Positions 24,654 through 31,851 of a stretch of 43,996 bases of DNA are shown piece by piece (position 1 is the stretch's first letter; each line of letters opens with the position of its first letter). The DNA comes from an uncultured Clostridia bacterium (lineage in GTDB: Bacteria > Bacillota > Clostridia > Christensenellales > Pumilibacteraceae). The notes under the pieces were generated by a model. That model searched no databases, had not been told where the DNA came from, and saw only the letters and a program-made list of their open reading frames with translations. Where the stretch lies: contig CANQCB010000002.1 in NCBI GenBank assembly GCA_947589145.1, positions 1 through 43,996 on the forward strand, read 5' to 3'. The position numbers were made by a program, and so were the translations under genes.

Positions 24654-25136
24654 ATGTTAAGTAAGAAAAAGAAGATCTTCATTTTGTCGGGTATGGTTGC
24701 ACTGCTTGTGCTTACGGGAGTGCTTAACATCGTACTGAATACGACGGCTTCCGCGCCGTCGGACAGCGTAAATGCCGGGTCGGAATATACCGATTTCTTT
24801 ACGGCGTACAAAGCGGACAGAAAGGCTTCCAGAGAGCAGGCTCTGCTCTATTACGACGAAATAATTTCGTCCGACAAATATTCGGAGGAAGTCAAACAGA
24901 ACGCTCAGAACGCAAAAGTCGCCCTTGCCGAGAGCATGGACACCGAACTCGTTCTCGAAGGGCTTATCAAGTCTTTGGGCTTCGAGGACGCAATAGTAAC
25001 GAGTACGACGGAGAATATCAACGTAATAGTCAAGTGTGACGAACTTACGGGTCCTCAGGCAAATCAGATCATGCAGATAGTCATAACGGAGACTGATAGA
25101 AAAGCGACGAACGTAAGAATTATTCCTACCGAATAA
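24654..25136 (+). CDS. spoIIIAH: Stage III sporulation protein AH-like
   Basis: 160 aa: an N-terminal membrane helix (FILSGMVALLVLTGVLNIVL), then an extracytoplasmic domain with DFFTAYKADRKASREQALLYY, a conserved AH block, and the EscJ/YscJ-like end ELVLEGLIKSLGFEDAIV. In relatives AH binds forespore SpoIIQ across the intermembrane space. GGGGG precedes the ATG. It closes the spoIIIA cluster. asp23, often found next, is absent. Confidence 0.93.
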   Translation: MLSKKKKIFILSGMVALLVLTGVLNIVLNTTASAPSDSVNAGSEYTDFFTAYKADRKASREQALLYYDEIISSDKYSEEVKQNAQNAKVALAESMDTELVLEGLIKSLGFEDAIVTSTTENINVIVKCDELTGPQANQIMQIVITETDRKATNVRIIPTE

Positions 25137-25147
25137 TAAAAAAAAGA

Positions 25148-25176
25148 TTGAAATATAAGAGCCGCTGTGCTATACT
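25148..25176 (+). promoter_or_regulatory. Sigma-A promoter for nusB operon
   Basis: TTGAAA (25148-25153), 17-nt spacer, TATACT (25171-25176) with TG one base upstream. Start expected at about 25183, giving a structured leader of about 79 nt before nusB. Confidence 0.85.
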
Positions 25177-25182
25177 TACATA

Positions 25183-25244
25183 AGTAGTGGTGCGCGCTCC
25201 GCAAAATTGCCCTAAAAATCCGCGCACCGCTAACGCGGATTTTT
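25183..25244 (+). promoter_or_regulatory. Candidate transcription attenuator in the nusB leader
   Basis: Terminator form: AAAAATCCGCG (25214-25224) pairs perfectly over 11 bp with CGCGGATTTTT (25234-25244), loop CACCGCTAA, ending in T. Competing form: GTGGTGCGCG (25187-25196) pairs over 10 bp (one G-T) with CGCGCACCGC (25221-25230), which would break the terminator stem. Two exclusive structures ahead of a start codon are the usual design of an attenuator. The ligand or trigger is unknown; NusB itself or ribosomal status are guesses. Confidence 0.6.
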
Positions 25245-25261
25245 ATATTTACGGAGAAATT

Positions 25262-25675
25262 ATGGGAAGAAAATCGGCAAGGGAAGCGTTATTCGGTTTG
25301 GTCTATGAATATACGGTGAGAAACGAAGAGGACGAATTTACGCTGTCGATAATGACAAAAGATTTGTCTGCCGACGATATCGAATATGTGGAATCGTCGT
25401 ATCGCGGCATTATTTCCAATCGTGAAAAAATCTGCGAGTTGATACAAAAATACAGTCGCGGCTTTGCGCTCGACCGAATATACAAAATAGATTTAGCAAT
25501 ACTTATGGTTGCGGTATACGAAATTCTTTACCGTGACGACGTCCCTTATTCGGTAAGTGCGAACGAGGCGACGGAACTTGCGAAAAAATACTCGACCGAC
25601 AAGAGTTATTCCTATGTGAACGGAGTGCTTGCGTCTGTAATAAAGGAGGTCGGCAATGTCGGCACGTTTGATTGA
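25262..25675 (+). CDS. nusB: Transcription antitermination factor NusB
   Basis: RNA-binding factor that with NusE/S10 supports rRNA antitermination. It has 137 aa, all-helical. Typical segments are GRKSAREALFGLVYEY at the N-terminus and ILMVAVYEILYRDDVPYSVSANEATELAKKY at the C-terminal half, shown in parts AVYEILYRDDVPYSV and NEATELAKKYSTDKSYSYV. The ATG at 25262 follows GGAG by 5 nt. An upstream in-frame GTG would lie in the leader hairpin and is rejected. It overlaps folD by 20 bp. Confidence 0.96.
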   Translation: MGRKSAREALFGLVYEYTVRNEEDEFTLSIMTKDLSADDIEYVESSYRGIISNREKICELIQKYSRGFALDRIYKIDLAILMVAVYEILYRDDVPYSVSANEATELAKKYSTDKSYSYVNGVLASVIKEVGNVGTFD

Positions 25676-26510
25676 CGGAAAGGCGTTATCTCAATCCATT
25701 AAAGAAACGCTAAAAGGCGAAGCCGCGAAGTTCGAAAGCGCTTACGGCAGAAAAGTAGGGCTTGCGGTTATAAAAGTAGGCGCGAACCCGGCAAGCGAAG
25801 TTTACGTCCGCAACAAGATCAAGTCGTGCGAGGAAGTAGGCGTTAAATCTTTCTCGTACAATCTTCCGGAAGAAACGGAGGAAAGCGCGCTTATCGAACT
25901 TATCGACGCGCTTAACGGCGACGGGAACGTGGACGGGATACTCGTGCAACTTCCTTTGCCGAAAGGGCTTAACGAGAAGAAGATCCTTGCGCGGATTTCA
26001 CCCGAAAAAGACGCCGACGGTTTTCATGCCGTGAATGCGGGCGGTCTTTTGCTGGGATTGCCTTGCACCAAGCCCTGTACTCCGGCAGGAATTATAGAAT
26101 TGATAAAATCCACGGGTACGGAGATCGCGGGTAAGAACGCGGTTGTGATCGGCAGAAGCAACATAGTCGGTAAACCCGCCGCCATATTGCTTTTATCGGA
26201 GAATGCTACGGTTACGATATGCCATTCCAAGACGGTTGATCTTGCGTCGATTGCAAAAAACGCGGACATTCTCGTTGCCGCAGTGGGCATAAAAGAATTC
26301 GTTACGGGCGACATGATAAAAGAGGGCGCGGTCGTTATCGACGTCGGCATGAACAGGTGCGACGGCAAACTCTACGGCGACGTGAATTTTGCCGAAGCGT
26401 GCGAAAAGGCGGCGTATATTACTCCCGTTCCGGGCGGCGTTGGACCGATGACGGTCACAATGCTCATCAAAAATGCGATAGAATCGGCATTCAGATGCAA
26501 AAAAAGCTGA
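25656..26510 (+). CDS. folD: Methylene-THF dehydrogenase / methenyl-THF cyclohydrolase
   Basis: Bifunctional one-carbon enzyme (NADP-dependent). It has 284 aa. Motifs are EVYVRNKIKSCEEVG (catalytic Lys), DGILVQLPLPKGL, PEKDADGFH, TPAGIIELI, the Rossmann VVIGRSNIVGKPAA and PVPGGVGPMTVTMLI. SD AAGGAGG precedes the ATG, which lies inside nusB. It overlaps xseA by 16 bp. Confidence 0.98.
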   Translation: MSARLIDGKALSQSIKETLKGEAAKFESAYGRKVGLAVIKVGANPASEVYVRNKIKSCEEVGVKSFSYNLPEETEESALIELIDALNGDGNVDGILVQLPLPKGLNEKKILARISPEKDADGFHAVNAGGLLLGLPCTKPCTPAGIIELIKSTGTEIAGKNAVVIGRSNIVGKPAAILLLSENATVTICHSKTVDLASIAKNADILVAAVGIKEFVTGDMIKEGAVVIDVGMNRCDGKLYGDVNFAEACEKAAYITPVPGGVGPMTVTMLIKNAIESAFRCKKS

Positions 26511-27673
26511 CAGTTTCACAGCTCAACGCGTATATCCGAGGTGTTTTCGACGACGAGTTCGTTCTGCACGACGTGACGGTTTGCGGCGAGGTTTTCGAGT
26601 TCAAGCGAATGGGCGCGCGGACATTCATAACTCTCAAAGAAGGGGAATGCACGCTCCCGTGCGTGAGTTTTCGCGCCGTCGACGACGGATTGCTCGGCAA
26701 AAACGTCGAGTCGGTCGGTACGGTCAACTTTTACGAAAAAACAGGGCGCGTATCCTTTCTCATAGACGAAATAACCCCGTCGGGAGACGGCAAAATTCTC
26801 CTAGATCTGGCGAAACTTCGTGAGAGTTTACGCGGAGAGGGATTGTTTGACAACAGACTCGAACTTCCGTCCGAGATTTCCAAAGTTGCGGTAATTACGA
26901 GCGAACACGGCGCGGTCCTCCACGATATAGCATCCGTAGTGCGTTCGAAAGGGGTGTCTCTCGCAATATGCGTCTATGACGTGCGCGTACAGGGCAAGGA
27001 AAGCGCGTCGGAAATTTCGACGGCAATCGACGACTTAAACGCAGGAAAACTCGGCATAGACGCAATAATAATCGCGAGGGGCGGCGGCTCGGCTACCGAC
27101 CTTGCGGCTTATAATACGGAGGAAGTCGCTCGCGCGGTCGCACGCAGCAAAATCCCCATAATCAGCGCGGTAGGGCACGAGACCGACTATACTTTGTGCG
27201 ATTTATGCGCGTCCGTCAGAGCAGGCACTCCGAGTATTGCCGCGGATATCGTCGCATATTCGGCATATCAAAAGACGGAGAGAATTCGGAATTTGTCAAA
27301 GGCGATATGCGCCGGCATAGAGAAAAAGTTCGCCGTTTGTCGCAATCGTGTAATTTCGCGCGGAATGGGCATAATCGATTTCAGCGAGAGTAAAATATCG
27401 AGTCAATCTCGTCGCATAATATATGACGCGACGCAAATTGCGCGCAAGGCAGAGAACATACTGTCCGCGCGCGAGGACAGATTGAAATTTATTGCGGCTA
27501 TGCTCGACAAGGTTAATCCGCTTAAAGTTCTGTCGCAAGGCTATTCCAAATTGGTCATGGACGGCAGGGAAATAACGAGCAGCAAAATGCTCAAAACCGG
27601 TGACGATATAAAAATAATAATGCGCGACGGCAAGGTAAAGGCAAAAGTCTGCGAGGTGAAACATGACGCTTGA
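26495..27673 (+). CDS. xseA: Exodeoxyribonuclease VII large subunit
   Basis: Single-strand-specific DNA exonuclease subunit. It has 392 aa from the ATG at 26495, which starts the family N-terminus KKLTVSQLNAYIRGVF. An OB domain (about 1-100) is followed by the catalytic region (VAVITSEHGAVLHDI, IIARGGGSATDLAAYN, AVGHETDYTLCDL, RAGTPSIAA). The C-terminal part has the conserved NPLKVLSQGYSKL. The coiled-coil region is shorter than in larger homologues. It overlaps xseB by 11 bp. Confidence 0.96.
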   Translation: MQKKLTVSQLNAYIRGVFDDEFVLHDVTVCGEVFEFKRMGARTFITLKEGECTLPCVSFRAVDDGLLGKNVESVGTVNFYEKTGRVSFLIDEITPSGDGKILLDLAKLRESLRGEGLFDNRLELPSEISKVAVITSEHGAVLHDIASVVRSKGVSLAICVYDVRVQGKESASEISTAIDDLNAGKLGIDAIIIARGGGSATDLAAYNTEEVARAVARSKIPIISAVGHETDYTLCDLCASVRAGTPSIAADIVAYSAYQKTERIRNLSKAICAGIEKKFAVCRNRVISRGMGIIDFSESKISSQSRRIIYDATQIARKAENILSAREDRLKFIAAMLDKVNPLKVLSQGYSKLVMDGREITSSKMLKTGDDIKIIMRDGKVKAKVCEVKHDA

Positions 27674-27878
27674 AGAGAATATAAACGAATTGGAAAAAAT
27701 TTTGGCGGCGCTCGAAAAAGAGGGCGTTACGGTAGAAGAAGGCATCGAACTTTTCGAAAAGGGAATTGCCGTGACGAAGGAATGTTTGACGGGATTGGAA
27801 AGCACGAAGGGAAAGATCACGCTGCTTAAAAAACAAATGGGCGAACTGATCGAACAACCGATAGATCTCGATGCCTGA
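27663..27878 (+). CDS. xseB: Exodeoxyribonuclease VII small subunit
   Basis: 71 aa helical partner of XseA. The family pattern is ENINELEKILAALEKEGV followed by EEGIELFEKGIAVTKEC. It starts inside the end of xseA, and the two are normally made together. ispA begins 8 nt after the stop. Confidence 0.95.
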   Translation: MTLEENINELEKILAALEKEGVTVEEGIELFEKGIAVTKECLTGLESTKGKITLLKKQMGELIEQPIDLDA

Positions 27879-27886
27879 ATACATAT

Positions 27887-28690
27887 ATGAATTTTACGTC
27901 GGAATACCAAAAATTGCGCAATACGGTTGACGCCGCGCTTGAAAGCATTGTTTCGGACGGCGTCTGTCCCGAACTCAAAGCTGCGGTCAATTACAGCCTT
28001 CTCGGCGGAGGAAAGCGTCTCCGTCCCGTTTTGTATTTGTCCGTGTTGTGCGCTTACGGCGTTGCGGCTACGGAAAATGACGTAAAGGTCGCGTGCGCCA
28101 TAGAGTGTATACACACCTATTCGCTCATACATGACGACCTTCCGGCAATGGATAACGACGATTATCGAAGAGGCAGACCCACCAATCATAAAAAGTTCGG
28201 CGAGGCGATTGCTATACTCGCGGGAGACGGCTTGCTCAATCTCGCTTACGAACTCCTTGCCGACGTCGCAATGCGCGACGGTAAATATGCGGCGGTAATG
28301 CGGATCGTTTCCGAAAACGCGGGAATGCGCGGCATGGTGGGCGGTCAAGCGTATGAGTTCGCGGCTACCGAAGATACGGCAGAGCACGTCGCATACCTTA
28401 AAACGGGGAAACTCATAGAAGCGGCGATAGTCTCCGCCGTTCACGCGGCAGGAAAGGACGAGGATGAGGAAATATGGCGCGAGTTTGCCGTGGATTTCGG
28501 CAAAGCGTTCCAATTTCGCGACGACCTTCTCGACATGACCGAAGAGGAAGCAGAAAAAATGGGCGTAAAACGCAACCTCGAACGCTTCTACGCCGCCGCG
28601 CTGAACGCTCTCGATAAAACAAACTGCGATACGGCGTTTTTACGCGCATTAACGGATAAAATGCTGTCGAGAACGACAGACGGCATATAG
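27887..28690 (+). CDS. ispA: Polyprenyl (farnesyl-type) diphosphate synthase, shortened C-terminus
   Basis: Condenses IPP with DMAPP/GPP, supplying FPP to UppS. It has 267 aa. Present are GGGKRLRPVLYL, the first Asp-rich motif HDDLPAMDNDDYRRGRPTNH, GQAYEF and the second Asp-rich motif FRDDLLDM. After this the usual GK..G.D..N.K.TY segment (~20 residues with diphosphate-contacting lysines) is missing, and the sequence jumps to MGVKRNLERFYAAALNAL. The frame is intact, so this is a deletion and not an obvious frameshift. There is no SD; initiation is probably coupled to xseB. Confidence 0.9.
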   Translation: MNFTSEYQKLRNTVDAALESIVSDGVCPELKAAVNYSLLGGGKRLRPVLYLSVLCAYGVAATENDVKVACAIECIHTYSLIHDDLPAMDNDDYRRGRPTNHKKFGEAIAILAGDGLLNLAYELLADVAMRDGKYAAVMRIVSENAGMRGMVGGQAYEFAATEDTAEHVAYLKTGKLIEAAIVSAVHAAGKDEDEEIWREFAVDFGKAFQFRDDLLDMTEEEAEKMGVKRNLERFYAAALNALDKTNCDTAFLRALTDKMLSRTTDGI

Positions 28691-28720
28691 TCGGAATACA
28701 AACATATATATTGATAACAA

Positions 28721-30547
28721 ATGGCATATCTCGAAAAAATAAACAGTCCTGCCGATCTGAAAAAACTTTCGATTTCGGAATTGAAATCTTATGCGGAAGA
28801 ACTTCGGCAGTACATAATAACAGTCGTCGGTAAAAACGGCGGACACCTTGCGTCGAATCTCGGCGCGGTGGATTTTACCGTTGCTTTGCACTACGTATTC
28901 GACTGTCCGAGGGATAAGTTCATTTTCGACGTAGGTCATCAATCATACGCGCACAAAATTATAACGGGGCGTATGGCAGAATTTGCGCGTCTCCGACAGG
29001 ACGGCGGAATAACGGGTTTCGAAAATATGCGCGAGAGCGAATACGACGCATTTTCGACGGGGCACAGCAGTACGTCGCTGTCCGTCGGGCTCGGGCTTGC
29101 TCGCGCCCGAGACCTTGCGGGCGACAGATACAACGTCGTTTCCGTGATAGGCGACGGCGCGCTCACGGGCGGAATGGCGTATGAGGCGCTGAACGACATA
29201 GGCGCGTCGGGCACGAAAATGATAATCGTGCTCAACGACAATGCGATGTCCATTTCCAAAAACGTGGGGGCGATATCCTCTTATCTCGGTAAACTCAGAC
29301 TCAGTAAGAAATATAAAAAGTTAAAACGCGTCACCAAACAGGGAATAGACGGGTTGCCTATAATCGGACCGTATGTATTACGCGCAACCGAGCGAATCAA
29401 GATGTGGCTTAAAAAGCAGCTCGTTTCCAACAAAATGTTCGAACAGCTCGGAATAAAATATTACGGAGTGTTTGACGGTCATAATATCGGGGAAATGATA
29501 AATCTTCTCGAACAGATAAAAAATTCCAAAGGACCCGTCATCATACATATAACCACGCATAAGGGAAGCGGACTTTACGAGGCGGAAATGAATCCCGAAA
29601 AATATCACGGGGTAGACGCGTCAACCGAGCAAATACATAAATTTTCGGACGTAGTCGGCGAAAAACTCACCGAACTCGCCGCACGCGACGACAAGATTGT
29701 GGGCGTCTCCGCCGCAATGATGTCCGGAACGGGGCTGAACGCATTTCGACAAGCATATCCCGATCGTTGTTTCGACGTCGGTATAGCCGAACAGCACGCC
29801 GTCGCCATGTGCGCAGGGTTGGCGGCGGCAGGTTATAAACCCTATTTTGCGGTATATTCTTCATTCCTTCAACGCGGTTTCGATCAGATACTCCACGATG
29901 TGTGCATAAATAATTTACCCGTAAGGTTTTTGATCGACAGGGCGGGCGCAATAGGCGCGGACGGAGTCACGCACCAAGGGCTTTTCGACCTCGGATATTT
30001 GAGTATGCTGCCCAATATGACCGTGCTTGCGCCGAGAAACGGGGAAGAATTGCGCAAAATGCTGGATTGGTCGTCGGAATTTAATTCTCCGCTTGCAATA
30101 AGATATCCCAAAGGATATAAAGACGACATAGTCTTGCCGTCGAGCGAAATCGTTTACGGTAAATGGGAGACGGTGGCGCGCAGCGCGGAAAAAGTTTACG
30201 TAATAGCCGTCGGAAATCGAATGTTGTCCGTTGCGAAAGAAGTGGATTGCAATTTGATAAGCGCGAGGTTTGTGAAACCGCTTGACGGCGAAATGCTGAA
30301 CGAGATAAACGCAGAAGGCAATATCGTCATTACAATGGAGGAAAACGCTTTGCGCGGCGGCTTCGGCGAAAGCGTCAGAACGTACCTTTGCGAGCATGGA
30401 ATTCGTTGCGATCTCAAATGCCTCGGCTTCGACGACAGGTTTTGCGAGAGCCTTTCGGTGAATACTTCGTTTGAGCAGCAGGGGCTGACAGCGGAAAATT
30501 TGCGTAAAATAATTTTCGAACACAAACTTTTGAACAAAAACTCTTGA
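28721..30547 (+). CDS. dxs: 1-deoxy-D-xylulose-5-phosphate synthase
   Basis: First MEP step: pyruvate + glyceraldehyde-3-P to DXP, TPP-dependent. It has 608 aa. Motifs are GGHLASNLGAVDFTVALHY, DVGHQSYAHKI, the TPP site GDGALTGGMAYEALND (about 144-159) and LNDNAMSI. The C-terminal transketolase-like parts have DVGIAEQHAVAMCAGLA and RFLIDRAGAIGADGVTHQG. No clear SD precedes the ATG. The usual downstream tlyA methyltransferase is missing and nadK comes next. Confidence 0.97.
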   Translation: MAYLEKINSPADLKKLSISELKSYAEELRQYIITVVGKNGGHLASNLGAVDFTVALHYVFDCPRDKFIFDVGHQSYAHKIITGRMAEFARLRQDGGITGFENMRESEYDAFSTGHSSTSLSVGLGLARARDLAGDRYNVVSVIGDGALTGGMAYEALNDIGASGTKMIIVLNDNAMSISKNVGAISSYLGKLRLSKKYKKLKRVTKQGIDGLPIIGPYVLRATERIKMWLKKQLVSNKMFEQLGIKYYGVFDGHNIGEMINLLEQIKNSKGPVIIHITTHKGSGLYEAEMNPEKYHGVDASTEQIHKFSDVVGEKLTELAARDDKIVGVSAAMMSGTGLNAFRQAYPDRCFDVGIAEQHAVAMCAGLAAAGYKPYFAVYSSFLQRGFDQILHDVCINNLPVRFLIDRAGAIGADGVTHQGLFDLGYLSMLPNMTVLAPRNGEELRKMLDWSSEFNSPLAIRYPKGYKDDIVLPSSEIVYGKWETVARSAEKVYVIAVGNRMLSVAKEVDCNLISARFVKPLDGEMLNEINAEGNIVITMEENALRGGFGESVRTYLCEHGIRCDLKCLGFDDRFCESLSVNTSFEQQGLTAENLRKIIFEHKLLNKNS

Positions 30548-30572
30548 ATAAATATAAATTTTATTGTATAAT
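30544..30572 (+). promoter_or_regulatory. Sigma-A promoter for nadK, predicted leaderless
   Basis: TTGAAT (30544-30549, overlapping the dxs stop), 17-nt spacer, TATAAT (30567-30572). Six bases (CATACT) separate the -10 from the ATG at 30579, which places +1 on the start codon. No SD is present. Confidence 0.82.
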
Positions 30573-30578
30573 CATACT

Positions 30579-31400
30579 ATGCACGTAGGAATTTACGTTA
30601 ATACGGAGAGGGATAAAAACCTTACGGCGACCGAAACGCTCATGTCTTTGCTCTCGGCAAAAGGAGTGTCTTTTGCCTTGCATGATTCTGCGGCGCACTT
30701 AAAAAAGAACGTGGAATATTTTGGCGACGATTGCGAGGGTTTCGACGCCATTTTCGCCATGGGCGGCGACGGGACGATCCTCTCGGCGGCGAGTTTCGCG
30801 GCTGAAAAGAATATTCCCATAATCGGCGTCAATCTCGGACATACGGGCTTTTTGTCCGAATTTACTCCGAGCATGCTTGCCGATTGCGTGGACAGGCTGA
30901 TACGCGGCGATTACTCGGTTGTCGGGCGCGATATGATTAAAACGGAAGTCGGCGGCAAACCTATAATCGCGCTCAACGAGCTTGCTTTTTACAAAAAGAA
31001 TATCGGCAGAACGATTACGTTAACGGTAAAGGTGAACGGCGCGGTGCTTAATAACTTCAAATGCGACGGGTTTATAATCAGCACGCCGACGGGCTCGACC
31101 GCTTATGCGCTGTCGTCCGGCGGACCGATAATAGAGCCAAGCGTAAAGTGCCTTCTGCTCGTGCCGATAAACTGTCATCATCTTTCCGCAAAGCCCGTGG
31201 TAGTCGGAGAGGACGCGGAAATAGTCATACGCGGCGACGAGCCTGCGTGCGTAATCGCCGACGGCAGGGTGGTAAGCAGCGACTCCGACGGCATAGTCGT
31301 TACAAAAGCGGGCATGAGCGCAAAGTTTATTTGCATGAACGGTTGCAATTTTTTCAACAGACTGTATGAAAAGCTGGGCGCAAAGCCAAAGGAGCTATAA
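30579..31400 (+). CDS. nadK: NAD kinase
   Basis: Phosphorylates NAD to NADP. It has 273 aa. Motifs are AIFAMGGDGTILSAA (GGDG near 62-65), GVNLGHTGFLSEF and the substrate site CDGFIISTPTGSTAYALSSG, followed by PINCHHLSAKPVVV. The ATG at 30579 fits the family N-terminus (HVGIYVNTERDKN). An upstream in-frame TTG would start inside the promoter -10. It is followed directly by argR, a common clostridial order. Confidence 0.96.
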   Translation: MHVGIYVNTERDKNLTATETLMSLLSAKGVSFALHDSAAHLKKNVEYFGDDCEGFDAIFAMGGDGTILSAASFAAEKNIPIIGVNLGHTGFLSEFTPSMLADCVDRLIRGDYSVVGRDMIKTEVGGKPIIALNELAFYKKNIGRTITLTVKVNGAVLNNFKCDGFIISTPTGSTAYALSSGGPIIEPSVKCLLLVPINCHHLSAKPVVVGEDAEIVIRGDEPACVIADGRVVSSDSDGIVVTKAGMSAKFICMNGCNFFNRLYEKLGAKPKEL

Positions 31401-31401
31401 T

Positions 31402-31848
31402 ATGGCGCGCAATTCAAGACAATTCAAAATACTCGAGTTGATCGCGGAAAAACCAATCGAGACGCAGGAAGAACTTGCCGCCGAACTTGTCGGCATGGGT
31501 TTCAACGTTACGCAGGCGACCGTATCGCGCGACATAAAGGAACTCGGGCTTATAAAAATCAACGACCGCGGTCGGCAAAGATATGTTAACGAGACTTCGG
31601 ACAGTAAGCATTACTCGTCCAATATCGAGAACATATATCGCAATGCCGTGCTTTCCATAACTTCTGCGCAGAATTTGGTGGTTATAAAGACCGTACCCGG
31701 CGGCGCTTCGACCGTGGGAATGAACATAGATCGTCTGGATAACGTCGACGTTCTCGGTTGCGTGGCAGGCGACGACACCGTGCTTGCCGTTGCGAGGACG
31801 AACGAGACTGCGGAAGAAATAGCAAATCGTCTCAGGGAGATGCTCTGA
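31402..31848 (+). CDS. argR: Arginine repressor
   Basis: 148 aa hexameric regulator of arginine metabolism. The N-terminal winged helix has QEELAAELVGMGFNVTQATVSRDIKELG, shown in parts QEELAAELVGMGF and TQATVSRDIKELGLIK. The C-terminal arginine-binding/oligomerisation domain has VVIKTVPGGAST, DVLGCVAGDDTVLAVAR. SD AAAGGAG (31388-31394) sets the ATG. It lies between nadK and recN as in many Firmicutes. I did not identify an ARG box nearby. Confidence 0.95.
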   Translation: MARNSRQFKILELIAEKPIETQEELAAELVGMGFNVTQATVSRDIKELGLIKINDRGRQRYVNETSDSKHYSSNIENIYRNAVLSITSAQNLVVIKTVPGGASTVGMNIDRLDNVDVLGCVAGDDTVLAVARTNETAEEIANRLREML

Positions 31849-31851
31849 CAA

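Noticed and set aside
25141-25261. OLE RNA, which in some Firmicutes lies near this gene cluster
   Set aside because: The gap is only about 125 nt, far too short for that ~600-nt RNA, and it is explained by promoter plus leader hairpins.
27296-28513. 405-codon open frame on the - strand opposite xseA/xseB/ispA, and similar long ones (378 codons at 9656-10792, 387 at 15834-16997, 313 at 5608-6549, 311 at 12033-12968)
   Set aside because: They lie wholly opposite well-identified genes, show no domain-like sequence, no SD and odd amino-acid composition (Arg/Tyr/Phe rich). They arise from codon bias of the sense genes.
31396-31401. TATAAT directly before the argR ATG
   Set aside because: It overlaps the nadK stop and abuts the start codon, with a clear SD for argR; a transcript from it would begin inside the gene. 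Coincidental.
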